Shown: positions 1-8,178 of the stretch, one piece after another
Layout: every line of letters starts with the position of its first letter
Numbering within the stretch: the stretch's first letter is position 1
Assembly (NCBI GenBank): GCA_023460535.1
Contig: JAEWPV010000006.1
Location: forward strand, 1 to 64,000
Source: Bacillota bacterium
GTDB lineage: Bacteria > Bacillota > Clostridia > Oscillospirales > Ruminococcaceae
Direction: 5' to 3'
Length of the DNA: 64,000 bases
Notes under the pieces: generated by a model
The model's database searches: none
Told to the model about the DNA's origin: nothing
What the model saw: only the letters and a program-made list of their open reading frames with translations
Program-made: the position numbers and the translations under genes

Positions 1-67
1 GCATGTATTCCACCGCCTGTTGCTTAAACTCTCCCGTATGTCGCTTGTTCGGTATCCCTTTTGGCAT
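1..67 (-). CDS. IS3-family transposase OrfA, N-terminal 22 residues (partial)
   Basis: The minus-strand frame opens with ATG at 67-65 and stays open to the window edge. It encodes MPKGIPNKRHTGEFKQQ and a few more residues, the typical start of the helix-turn-helix OrfA of IS150-like IS3 elements (compare MPKGIPNKRYTPEFK). OrfA binds the IS ends and is normally joined to the DDE-domain OrfB by a -1 frameshift. No obstacle to function is seen, but only the first codons are present. Confidence 0.65.
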   Translation of the reverse strand, partial: MPKGIPNKRHTGEFKQQAVEYM

Positions 68-127
68 AGAAAAACACCCCATTTGTTTTCAGTATATCAT
101 ACTGTCTAACATATGGGGTGCAGTTCA
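1..127 (-). mobile_element. IS3-family insertion sequence, 5' end (runs off window)
   Basis: Read on the minus strand, the segment begins at about 127 with TGAACTGCACCCCATATG, which looks like the terminal inverted repeat of IS150-group IS3 elements. It continues through a short leader into the start of an OrfA-type transposase. Only this end is in the window, so the opposite repeat and the target duplication cannot be checked. The outer edge lies about 35 bases from the stop of the neighbouring MFS gene. Confidence 0.6.
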
Positions 128-162
128 TCGTGCTTAAGGTGGGGGTTCTTTGGTTTTTTGTG

Positions 163-1371
163 CTAAGAACGACTGGCACTGTGTTCCGGGTCGCACAACA
201 ACGCAAACGGGCTTAGTATAACCAGTATAATTCCAGAAGCAATCAGCAGCCATTCGATGGGTACAATATCACCGAGCGGACCGAACAGCAGCATGCCAAG
301 GGGCATGGCGGCGGTAATTATAATCTGTACAATCGAAAACACCCTGCCCAGCATATCCTCCTCCACCGTTTCCTGTATCAAAACGGTTTCTACCGTGCTG
401 GCGATGGGCATAAAAATACCGGCAATAAACATGATAAACAGGTAGACATAAAAGTTTTTTGCCACCCCAAGCAGGGCGAACGTAACGCCAAAACCCGCGC
501 AGGATAGCATAAAGGTGGCGAGTTTGTTTTTAAAACCGCCCCATACCGAGATAAGCACACCGCCAAGCAGCGAGCCGGCCGTCCACACCATCTCGTTTGC
601 GCTAAGGCGCCAAACCTCCTCGCCAAAGCTGCGGGCTATCATTACCGGGGTTAAAAAAGCCGCCGGCGTAATCATGAAAAAGTAAACGGCAAACAGAATA
701 AGCAATCGGCGCAGCAACGTGTGCTGTTTGGTGTAGCGAACCCCGTCGGCAAGCTGGCGCAGTGCGGATTGCTCTGTGTTATCGCGTTCGGGATGAGCGA
801 CGCGCAAAAATAGCATGATACCTACGGCAATCAGTGCCGACCCCACATCCACAAACATTGCCGCGCCAAACCCGACGGTGGCAAGCAGCAAACCGCCTAC
901 AGCGGGGGCAAGCAGCTGCAGTGCGGAAAACAATGCGTTGTTGAGACCATTCACCTTAGTCAGCCTGTCCGTCGGTACAATCTGCGGCAGGATGGCGGAA
1001 ACAGCAGGAGCCTGAATCCCGCTGCCCAGTGAGCGCAGCGCGGTGATGATAAAGATCATTGTGAGCGAGCGGATTCCCGACAGAAACAATATGGCAAGAA
1101 TAAGGGTGGCGACGGCCGTAAATAGGTCGGCGAGTATAATAATCATTTTACGGTTGTATCGGTCGGCCCAAACGCCCGCAAACAACGAGATAATAATCTG
1201 CGGCACAAACGAACACAGAATACTGACCGTCATCAGCCATGACGAAGCGGTCTCTAGCGTAATATACCAGATGACGGCGTATGCCACAACCGATGAACCA
1301 AAGAGAGAGAACATCTGGCTGGTAAGAAAAATGGCGGTCTTAGCTTTCCAATTGCCGGACTTACTAATCAT
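163..1371 (-). CDS. MFS transporter, macrolide-efflux (MefA-like) type
   Basis: The 402-residue protein is almost entirely hydrophobic, consistent with about 12 membrane helices. The MFS signature between helices 2 and 3 is visible as GVWADRYNRK at residues 66-75. Overall sequence and length fit the MFS_3/MefA-like group of proton-driven drug exporters, but the substrate cannot be read from sequence. The ATG at 1371 is preceded by an AGGA-type ribosome binding site. The gene stands alone. Its 3' end is about 35 bases from an IS3-type inverted repeat, so the element inserted just behind it. Confidence 0.8.
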   Translation of the reverse strand: MISKSGNWKAKTAIFLTSQMFSLFGSSVVAYAVIWYITLETASSWLMTVSILCSFVPQIIISLFAGVWADRYNRKMIIILADLFTAVATLILAILFLSGIRSLTMIFIITALRSLGSGIQAPAVSAILPQIVPTDRLTKVNGLNNALFSALQLLAPAVGGLLLATVGFGAAMFVDVGSALIAVGIMLFLRVAHPERDNTEQSALRQLADGVRYTKQHTLLRRLLILFAVYFFMITPAAFLTPVMIARSFGEEVWRLSANEMVWTAGSLLGGVLISVWGGFKNKLATFMLSCAGFGVTFALLGVAKNFYVYLFIMFIAGIFMPIASTVETVLIQETVEEDMLGRVFSIVQIIITAAMPLGMLLFGPLGDIVPIEWLLIASGIILVILSPFALLCDPEHSASRS

Positions 1372-1455
1372 TTGAATCCTCCAAAAAATAAGACGGAAAT
1401 AAGGGCGAACGAACCAAAGCCCACGCTAGCCTTAAAATTTATCGTGCAAAGGAGC

Positions 1456-1499
1456 AAAAAAGCCTTACGGCAAATCGCATTCTGTCCGTAAGACTTTTT
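1456..1499 (-). terminator. Intrinsic terminator of the degV-like gene
   Basis: Inverted repeat AAAAAGCCTTACGG / CCGTAAGACTTTTT, with one mismatch and a 15-base loop. It lies 20-60 bases beyond the DegV stop, and read on the minus strand it ends in a T-run. Confidence 0.7.
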
Positions 1500-1517
1500 A
1501 TGTAACATAGAAACCAT

Positions 1518-2357
1518 TTACTTTCGAATAAACAAAACACCAAGCGTATTCGGCCCACAGTGGTTGGATACGGTGCACCCTGCGTTGGTTTCAATAATCT
1601 GCTCAAATGAGCCAAGCTTTGCTACCGTTTGGCGAACTCTTTCCACCGTCTCGGGTGTGCACAGGGGATGGGTGATAAATATCCGCTCGTAAACGATATC
1701 GTCCCGCCCGCTTAACCGATCGTGTACATACGACTCAAGGCAGTGGTCAAACCGACCCCGGTACTTCTTGCCCACAGTCATCTTGCCGTCAATTACCTCA
1801 ATACAGGGCTTTAACTGCAATAGGTTAGCACCCAGCATCGCAAGCGCGGAGCATCGACCACCTTTATACAGGTAATCCAACCGGTCAATCACAAAGCTGG
1901 CCTCTACACGGGGAATCAGGTATTTAAGCCGTGCGCAGATGTCGTCTGCCGAAGCACCCTCTTTTGCCATGAGCGCTGCCTCGTATACCAGGTGACCGCT
2001 GCCGGACGACAGGTTTTGCGAATCGACCGCGAAGACGTTCTCAAACTCTTCGGCGGCAACACGCGCGTTTTGGTGGCACGCCGAGAAGCCCGAGCCGATA
2101 TTGATATGAACCACCGCGTCATAGTCCTCCGTAAACCGGCGAAACAGCGCGTCATATTCATATACGTTTACGGCGGAGGTCTTACAGGCTTTGCCCTCAT
2201 TGTCTACAAAGCGGAATACGTCGGCGGGGAAGATATCCACTCCGTCATGGTAGGTGGTATCCTCCACAACAATGCCAAGCGGTGCAAGGGTGATATCCAG
2301 CTCACTAATAATCTCAGGCGATAAGTCACAGGTACTGTCTGCGGTGATTTTAACCAC
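1518..2357 (-). CDS. DegV family fatty-acid-binding protein
   Basis: A 279-residue DegV-fold protein. The start VKITADSTCDLS and the later EEFENVFAVDSQNLSSGSG region are characteristic. DegV/FakB proteins bind a fatty acid and present it to the kinase FakA for phospholipid synthesis. I chose the GTG at 2357 because the strong GGGAGG lies 10 bases upstream of it, whereas the ATG three codons earlier (2366) touches the same Shine-Dalgarno. The DegV signature then begins at residue 2, as is usual. The gene is followed by a terminator and is probably monocistronic. The exact lipid bound is unknown. Confidence 0.88.
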   Translation of the reverse strand: MVKITADSTCDLSPEIISELDITLAPLGIVVEDTTYHDGVDIFPADVFRFVDNEGKACKTSAVNVYEYDALFRRFTEDYDAVVHINIGSGFSACHQNARVAAEEFENVFAVDSQNLSSGSGHLVYEAALMAKEGASADDICARLKYLIPRVEASFVIDRLDYLYKGGRCSALAMLGANLLQLKPCIEVIDGKMTVGKKYRGRFDHCLESYVHDRLSGRDDIVYERIFITHPLCTPETVERVRQTVAKLGSFEQIIETNAGCTVSNHCGPNTLGVLFIRK

Positions 2358-2430
2358 GAAAATCATTCCTCCCGGTATCTGTTGTTGTTTGATGTAAAAA
2401 CACGAGGCAGCTTAGAGGTGTACGGTTCTA

Positions 2431-2937
2431 TCATTGCGAAAGCTGTTTTTCAAACAGGTAGAAAAGCCCCTTGCGTAGCATGATGGTGCCCGCATTACGA
2501 TAACCGAGCCGCGCATACAGCTTTAGCGCGGATGGGTTTAACGAAAATGCATCAAGGCGAACCGACGAATACCCAGCTATCATCAGGATTTCGTGAGAAA
2601 GTTCCATGGTTTTGGTTGCAAGCCCTTGTCCCCAACAAGCAGGATGCACACAAAGCCGGTGCACGACAGCGGGGCGACCTGCAGTCTCCTGCCACTGCCC
2701 ATCAAGGTACTCGGGCTGCTGAAACTCGTTTAGCACTACGACGGAAGCAATATTTTCACCGTTAATCAGCAGGTGCATCTCGCTGCGCTCAATATCCGTT
2801 TGCAGATCCAGCGCGGTGGGGTAGCGTTCGTCCCACTGATGGATACCCTGCGCGTTCATATGTGCGGTAGCTCTCATAAACAAGTCGGTGACGTCGCTTA
2901 AATCCCCCGATGTCGCAAGGCGAAAGGTTTGGGTCAT
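2431..2937 (-). CDS. GNAT family N-acetyltransferase
   Basis: A 168-residue single-domain acetyltransferase. The acetyl-CoA pyrophosphate loop is visible at residues 97-108 (VHPACWGQGLAT, the R/Q-x-x-G-x-G/A type), and the C-terminal N-x-x-A-x-x-L-Y-x-x-x-G-Y motif at about 134-146. The substrate cannot be predicted. AAGGAG lies upstream of the ATG. A TATAAT-like -10 (minus strand, about 2970) suggests its own promoter, but no good -35 accompanies it. Confidence 0.8.
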   Translation of the reverse strand: MTQTFRLATSGDLSDVTDLFMRATAHMNAQGIHQWDERYPTALDLQTDIERSEMHLLINGENIASVVVLNEFQQPEYLDGQWQETAGRPAVVHRLCVHPACWGQGLATKTMELSHEILMIAGYSSVRLDAFSLNPSALKLYARLGYRNAGTIMLRKGLFYLFEKQLSQ

Positions 2938-3201
2938 ACGATACTCCTTGAAATATCACGATCGAAGTTATTATACCATGAAACTCGGCGTTGCCGTGCA
3001 CTGCCAATCGGCGTAGCCGAGCATGATAAAGGCAGTAAAAAGCTTTGAGCTCATTATACCATAATTTGCACATCAAAATCCACTGCGTTTTTTGGCAGAA
3101 TAGGATATTAGTACAAGGAAAGGGCAGCACAGCACATGTTATTATTTTAACAAAAAACAAATGTCTAACAGAGAAAGGTGTTCGATAATGTGATATTCAC
3201 A

Positions 3202-3224
3202 TGCGATTTGCTGTCAAATTCGCA
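3202..3224. promoter_or_regulatory. Inverted repeat upstream of the deoR-type promoter (possible operator)
   Basis: TGCGATTTG-ctgt-CAAATTCGCA is a near-perfect inverted repeat about 50 bases upstream of the -35 of the acid-sugar operon. It could be a DeoR or other operator, but nothing in the sequence proves binding. The remainder of the 2938-3357 gap is AT-rich and shows no gene. Confidence 0.3.
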
Positions 3225-3275
3225 CAGTATATATGTAGAAACAATATAGAAATTCATGATAATTTATCGTGATTA

Positions 3276-3303
3276 TTGACATTGCTACGGGAAGCTCTAT
3301 AAT
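3276..3303 (+). promoter_or_regulatory. SigmaA promoter of the acid-sugar operon
   Basis: TTGACA (3276-3281) and TATAAT (3298-3303) are separated by 16 bases. Both hexamers are perfect consensus. The start codon of the DeoR regulator is 55 bases downstream, so the regulator is probably the first gene of its own operon. Confidence 0.75.
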
Positions 3304-3357
3304 AAAGACACAATAACAAACATAAAAGAACAATTAAAAACATAGCGGGGTGGTAGC

Positions 3358-4152
3358 ATGCTTGCTCAAGAGCGCATTGAACGTATTTTAGAGCTAATCA
3401 ACGATCAAGGCTTTGTTAAGGTCGAGGAGCTCGCTCAGCAATTCGGCGTCAGCGAGATGACTGTTCGCAGAGACTTGGAGAAATGCCGCAAGAGCGGCGC
3501 GATTGTGCGGCTGCACGGCGGGGCCTCCCTTAAAAGTGAGAACGAGCACGAACAGCACTACGATGCAAAAAGCAACACAAACCAACAATCCAAGCGAAAC
3601 ATTGCAAACTACTGCGCGGCGTTGGTACGAGAGGGCAGCACGGTGTTTTTGGATACCGGCACCACCACCTATCAGATCGCCGAGCGGCTGTGCCGTATCC
3701 GCGACCTGACCATAGTGACCAACGACATTTTGATAGCTGGCATGCTGTTTCGGCGTGCTTCGCATAGTGGCGTTCGCATTATTGTCATTGGGGGTGAGAT
3801 GCAAGAGGGCACCGGCAGCACGCTGGGTCCGTTTGCCGAGCGGATGCTTTCGGAGATTCGTGTTGATATCTCGTTTATCGGCGCCGCTTCCATTGATACG
3901 GATTACAACATTATGACGCCAACCATTGAAAAGGCGTTTTTAAAGCGGCTTGCCACCGGGATTTCGGGCAAAAGCTACCTGGTTGCGGATGCGTCTAAGT
4001 TCTCGCGCCGCGCCATGGTGCGCATCAACAATCTGTCTGACTACACTGCGGTTGTTACCGATAAAATATTTACTCCAGAAGAACAAAAGGGGATCAGGGA
4101 AAAACGAATTAACATTATCTCAATACCAAACGAGGAGGGACAGGAGCTATGA
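3358..4152 (+). CDS. DeoR/GlpR family transcriptional regulator
   Basis: A 264-residue two-domain regulator. The N-terminal winged helix-turn-helix spans about residues 5-57, with recognition helix VSEMTVRRDLEKC and the RLHGGA wing end. The C-terminal sugar-phosphate-sensing domain has the DTGTTT effector motif at 99-104. DeoR proteins of this type repress a catabolic operon until a phosphorylated intermediate binds. It is the first gene of the operon and overlaps the next gene by 4 bases (ATGA). The likely inducer is therefore a phosphorylated four-carbon acid sugar made by the downstream kinase; this is inference. GGGGTGG serves as ribosome binding site. Confidence 0.9.
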   Translation: MLAQERIERILELINDQGFVKVEELAQQFGVSEMTVRRDLEKCRKSGAIVRLHGGASLKSENEHEQHYDAKSNTNQQSKRNIANYCAALVREGSTVFLDTGTTTYQIAERLCRIRDLTIVTNDILIAGMLFRRASHSGVRIIVIGGEMQEGTGSTLGPFAERMLSEIRVDISFIGAASIDTDYNIMTPTIEKAFLKRLATGISGKSYLVADASKFSRRAMVRINNLSDYTAVVTDKIFTPEEQKGIREKRINIISIPNEEGQEL

Positions 4153-5453
4153 TGCAGTGCGTTGTAATTGCCGACGACCTAACGGGAGCAAACGCCACCG
4201 GCGTGCTTCTGACAAAGGTCAACCTCACCACCTACACCGTAATGAACGAAGAACGAATCTCCCTTGAGAACCTTTCATCCTGTGACTGTGTTGTGTACCC
4301 CACCGATAGCCGTAGTGTAGAACCAGATATCGCGTATAACCGCGTATTTAATGTGGCAAGCATACTCAAGTCGGACGACGTCAAGCTATATTCCAAGCGC
4401 ATCGATAGTACCCTGCGCGGCAACCTCGGTAGCGAAACGGACGCGATTCTCGATGCACTGGGCGACGACCGCGTCGCGATGGTGGTACCCTGCTTTCCAG
4501 CGTCGGGTCGCGTGTTGGTGGGCGGATACCTGCTTGTAAACGGGCTGCCACTGCACAAGACCGAGGCGGCGGCGGATCCCAAAAACCCGCTTAAAACCTC
4601 CAAAGCTCAGGAGCTGTTCGTTGCGCAGTCCCGGTATCCGGTACAGAGCATTACGATGAACGACCTGACACAGGGCGAGGCGCATGTAATCGCCCGCATA
4701 AAAGAGCTGCGCGACAATGGCGTTCGAACCATTCTGTTTGATTCCGTCACGCAGGAGGACATCGACCTTTGCGCCGACGCGGTCATAGCAAGCGGCGTGC
4801 CGTTTGTTGCAGTAGACCCTGGGGTATTTACCGCAACCGTCGCCCGCAAGCGCATTGTTCCCATCACGCAGCAGGTAAGCCGACGCATCTTGGTGGCGGT
4901 GGGAAGCGTAAATGCCGTCACGCGGGTTCAGGTGGAACAGTTCTTGCTGTCGCAGCCGGTGCACAACGTGTACATCGAGGTGGGCGAGCTGCTTGAGAGT
5001 GAGCAACGCCGCAGTGCGGAGATTCGCCGTGTGGCGGACGAGGTGTTACAGGCGCAGGATGACTTTGAGGTTTGCAGCATCATCGGCTCGGGTATTATCC
5101 CCGAACGCAGGGTGCCGTTTGAGCCATATATGCAGCGGTACGGATGTACTGCAAACGCGCTATCTCAGCGCATTAACGACGCAATTGCCGAGCTGTGCGA
5201 CATCATCATTACCGCCGACAACCGCTTCGGCGGATTGTATTCGTGCGGGGGCGATATCACCGTTGCGGTGTGTCGTCGGTTTGAGGCGGTGGGTTTGCGC
5301 CTGCTCAGCGAGGTTGTTCCGCTTGCCGCTTTTGGTGAGTTGATGGGCGGACGCTACGACGGGCTGAAGATCGTCACAAAGGGCGGCATGGTCGGCGACC
5401 AAAACGCGCTGGTGACCTGTGTGCATTACCTAAAGGAAAAGCTGTATATCTAG
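4149..5453 (+). CDS. Four-carbon acid sugar kinase (DUF1537 family; D-threonate/D-erythronate kinase type)
   Basis: A 434-residue member of the DUF1537 kinase family, which phosphorylates acid sugars such as D-threonate (DtnK) or D-erythronate (DenK) with ATP. The N-terminal substrate domain begins VVIADDLTGANA (residues 5-16). The C-terminal nucleotide-binding domain carries the glycine-rich TKGGMVGDQNAL near the end. Translation is coupled to the regulator by an ATGA overlap. With the PdxA2-like dehydrogenase and GntP permease downstream it forms the recognised DUF1537/PdxA2 catabolic set that converts the acid sugar to dihydroxyacetone phosphate plus CO2. Which epimer is used cannot be decided from sequence. 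Confidence 0.88.
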   Translation: MMQCVVIADDLTGANATGVLLTKVNLTTYTVMNEERISLENLSSCDCVVYPTDSRSVEPDIAYNRVFNVASILKSDDVKLYSKRIDSTLRGNLGSETDAILDALGDDRVAMVVPCFPASGRVLVGGYLLVNGLPLHKTEAAADPKNPLKTSKAQELFVAQSRYPVQSITMNDLTQGEAHVIARIKELRDNGVRTILFDSVTQEDIDLCADAVIASGVPFVAVDPGVFTATVARKRIVPITQQVSRRILVAVGSVNAVTRVQVEQFLLSQPVHNVYIEVGELLESEQRRSAEIRRVADEVLQAQDDFEVCSIIGSGIIPERRVPFEPYMQRYGCTANALSQRINDAIAELCDIIITADNRFGGLYSCGGDITVAVCRRFEAVGLRLLSEVVPLAAFGELMGGRYDGLKIVTKGGMVGDQNALVTCVHYLKEKLYI

Positions 5454-5506
5454 TAGAAGTAGTTGACATAACAACATTTTTGTAATTGATATTATAGTAG
5501 AAGTAG
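5451..5506 (+). repeat. 12-bp direct repeat flanking a TTGACA element before pdxA2
   Basis: TAGTAGAAGTAG occurs at 5451-5462 and again at 5495-5506, bracketing TTGACA (5463-5468). A TATTAT (5490-5495) is 21 bases beyond, longer than an ideal spacer. It may be an internal promoter with a duplicated regulator site, or a short sequence duplication. Confidence 0.4.
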
Positions 5507-5523
5507 GAAAGGGGACAACTAGC

Positions 5524-6525
5524 ATGGATAAACCAATCATCGCAATCCCAATCGGAGACCCCGCAGGCATCGGACCCGAGATCGTCGTCCGCGCCGTAGC
5601 GGACAAGCAGGTGCAAGACACCGCGCGCTGTGTGGTGGTGGGCGACAAGGCAGTTATTGAAAACGCCTACAGCATCACTGGTATTACGCTCAAAACCAAC
5701 GTGATAGCAAGCCCCGAGCAGGGCGACTACACCCAAGGCGTTTTAAACTTAATTGAAATCAACAACATTGATATGGAAAAGCTGCGCATCGGCGAGATTA
5801 GCGGCATGTGCGGTAAGGCGGCATACGAGTATATTGAAAAAAGCATTGCCCTTGCCAACGAAGGCAGTGCCCATGCCGTTGCCACCACGCCAATCAACAA
5901 GGAATCACTCAAGGCAGGGGGTGTGAATTTTATCGGTCATACCGAGATTTTCGGTGAATTGACCGGCACCGAGGACCCGCTGACGATGTTTGAGGTTCGC
6001 GGTCTGCGCGTGTTCTTTTTGTCCCGCCATGTGTCATTGCGTAAGGCGTGTGATATGGTAACCAAAGAGCGCATTGTAGATTACGTCAAACGCTGCACCG
6101 AGGCGCTGGGGACACTGGGAATTCACGACGGTACCATGGCAATTGCGGGGCTTAATCCCCACAGTGGGGAGCACGGTCTATTCGGCGACGAGGAGGTACG
6201 CGAGGTCATGCCTGCCATCGAGCAGCTGGTGCAGGAAGGCTATCACGTCACAGGTCCCATCGGCGCTGATTCGGTGTTCCACATGGCATTGCAGGGGCGG
6301 TTTAATAGCGTGCTCTCGCTCTACCACGACCAGGGACACATCGCAACCAAAACACTCGATTTTGAACGCACCATCTCGCTAACCCTTGGCATGCCCATCC
6401 TGCGCACATCGGTGGATCACGGCACCGCGCTTGATATCGCGGGCAAGGGCATTGCAAGTGCCGTTAGTATGATCGAGGCGATACTGCTAGCAGCAAAGTA
6501 CTCCCCGGCATTTACCCATCGCTAA
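5524..6525 (+). CDS. PdxA2-like 4-phospho-D-threonate/erythronate dehydrogenase
   Basis: The 333-residue protein belongs to the PdxA family of NAD-dependent hydroxythreonine-4-phosphate dehydrogenases. The N-terminal GDPAGIGPEI is at residues 11-20. Metal-ligand histidines are visible in NFIGHTEIF and YHDQGHIATK, and the SVDHGTA motif is near the end. Context (DUF1537 kinase upstream, GntP permease downstream, no vitamin B6 genes) supports the PdxA2 catabolic subgroup, which oxidises and decarboxylates the 4-phosphorylated acid sugar to DHAP. AAAGGGG sits upstream of the ATG. Biosynthetic PdxA is the alternative and less likely given the neighbours. Confidence 0.88.
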   Translation: MDKPIIAIPIGDPAGIGPEIVVRAVADKQVQDTARCVVVGDKAVIENAYSITGITLKTNVIASPEQGDYTQGVLNLIEINNIDMEKLRIGEISGMCGKAAYEYIEKSIALANEGSAHAVATTPINKESLKAGGVNFIGHTEIFGELTGTEDPLTMFEVRGLRVFFLSRHVSLRKACDMVTKERIVDYVKRCTEALGTLGIHDGTMAIAGLNPHSGEHGLFGDEEVREVMPAIEQLVQEGYHVTGPIGADSVFHMALQGRFNSVLSLYHDQGHIATKTLDFERTISLTLGMPILRTSVDHGTALDIAGKGIASAVSMIEAILLAAKYSPAFTHR

Positions 6526-6724
6526 TTTGTGGCCAATTAACGAATCAAATGTCCGCATCAAAACAAGCAAAGGCTTGCATTTATGGCTCTTGCATGGTTT
6601 TAGCAGACAGGATACGTTAATTTGCAATAATGCCTCCAGTCGGGCAACGCACCATCACGAAACGCATAACAATCTTTCGCACAACGACGCAAACCGATGT
6701 ATTTTGAGAAGGGAAGTGTACATT

Positions 6725-8098
6725 TTGGACGTAGCTGTATCCGGAACCCAGATGCTACTAGCATTGTTTATCGGTCTTATTTTACTAATCCTGCTTATCC
6801 TAAAAACCAAGGTACACGCATTTATCGCACTCATCATTGCAGCCATCACCATTGGTCTAATCGGCGGCATGGGCACAACCGCAACGGTAGACGCCATTAC
6901 CGCGGGCTTTGGCGGAACGCTTGGCAATATCGGTATCATCATCGGCTTCGGTGTTATGATGGGACAGATATTCGAGCTTTCGGGCGCCGCAGAGAAGATG
7001 GCAAGGACGTTCTTAAAGCTGTTTGGCAAAAAACGTGAGGGCATTGCCCTTGCATTGACAGGCTTTTTGGTATCCATCCCCATCTTCTGCGATTCTGGTT
7101 TTGTTATTCTTTCCCCGATTGCGAAGGCTCTGTCGAAAAACACAAAGAAATCAATCGTTGCGCTGGGTGTTCCGCTTGCTGCGGGGCTTGTAATCACCCA
7201 CTCGCTTGTACCGCCCACACCCGGACCCTTGGGCGTTGCGGGAACCTTCGGTGTAGACATCGGGCAGTTTATCCTTATGGGCATCGTGATCTCAGTGCCG
7301 ATGACAATCGCATGCCTACTATACGGAACCTATCTTGGCAAGAAGATCTACCAGATTCCCTCCGATGACGGCGACGGATGGGTAAGACCCGGCTATCAGG
7401 AGCCCATCTACGACGTGAAATCTGCCGAAGAAGGCAGAAACCTCCCGTCCGCGTTCATGTCCTTTTTGCCGATCCTTGCACCCATTGTTCTCATTCTAAT
7501 CAACACCGTGTCCAAGGCTGCAGGCAAAACCGAAGGCATCTTCTCGGTTCTCATTTTCCTTGGTACTCCTATCGTCGCGGTTGGCATTGGCTTACTGCTT
7601 GCTATCTACACCCTTGCATTTAAAACCGAGCGCAAGGTCGTGCTCAGCCAGATGGAAAAAGGTATTCAGAGCGCAGGCATCATCATCCTTGTAACGGGTG
7701 GCGGCGGCGCGCTGGGTAAGGTGCTTCAGGTCAGCGGTGTAGGTAACTTCATCGCCGAGCAGATCTCTCAGACCGCTATCCCCATCATCCTGCTTCCGTT
7801 TATCATTGCGACACTCGTTCGCTTTGTTCAGGGCTCCGGCACCGTAGCGATGGTTACCGCTGCCGGCATCACCGCTCCCATCGTACTCGCAGCGGGCGGA
7901 AACATGCTGCTTGGCGCGTTTGCGGCGTGCATAGGCTCTTTGTTCTTCTCCTATTTCAACGACAGCTTCTACTGGGTAACCACCCGTCTAATGGGTATTA
8001 CCGAAACCAAGGAGCAGGTTCGCGTCTGGTCGGTTACCACGACCATTGCGTGGGCGGTAGGTCTTGTAGTACTGCTTATACTCAACATCTTTATGTAA
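6725..8098 (+). CDS. GntP family gluconate/acid-sugar:H+ symporter
   Basis: A 457-residue polytopic membrane protein of the GntP family with multiple hydrophobic helices and the typical SIPIFCDSGFVIL and HSLVPPTPGPLG segments. I start it at the TTG (6725), which has GAAGGGA 9 bases upstream and leads straight into the first helix. The open frame extends 66 codons further upstream, but that part lacks a ribosome binding site and membrane-protein character. As last gene of the operon it most likely imports the four-carbon acid sugar handled by the kinase and dehydrogenase. The 6526-6724 interval holds no other gene that I can see. Confidence 0.87.
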   Translation: MDVAVSGTQMLLALFIGLILLILLILKTKVHAFIALIIAAITIGLIGGMGTTATVDAITAGFGGTLGNIGIIIGFGVMMGQIFELSGAAEKMARTFLKLFGKKREGIALALTGFLVSIPIFCDSGFVILSPIAKALSKNTKKSIVALGVPLAAGLVITHSLVPPTPGPLGVAGTFGVDIGQFILMGIVISVPMTIACLLYGTYLGKKIYQIPSDDGDGWVRPGYQEPIYDVKSAEEGRNLPSAFMSFLPILAPIVLILINTVSKAAGKTEGIFSVLIFLGTPIVAVGIGLLLAIYTLAFKTERKVVLSQMEKGIQSAGIIILVTGGGGALGKVLQVSGVGNFIAEQISQTAIPIILLPFIIATLVRFVQGSGTVAMVTAAGITAPIVLAAGGNMLLGAFAACIGSLFFSYFNDSFYWVTTRLMGITETKEQVRVWSVTTTIAWAVGLVVLLILNIFM

Positions 8099-8124
8099 GA
8101 AATTCGAACATGCCCGACTGAATA

Positions 8125-8171
8125 ATAGACGGAAAGGGATTGCCTGTTTTAGGCAATCCCTTTCCGTCTAT
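8125..8171. terminator. Bidirectional terminator between gntP-like and ABC exporter genes
   Basis: Perfect 21-bp inverted repeat (8125-8145 / 8151-8171) with the 5-base loop GTTTT, centred between two convergent genes whose stops lie 26 and 7 bases away. Confidence 0.8.
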
Positions 8172-8178
8172 GTCTGCT

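Noticed and set aside
4386..5006. 206-codon minus-strand frame inside the DUF1537 kinase gene
   Set aside because: Antisense shadow caused by codon bias; composition is His/Arg-rich and unlike real proteins.
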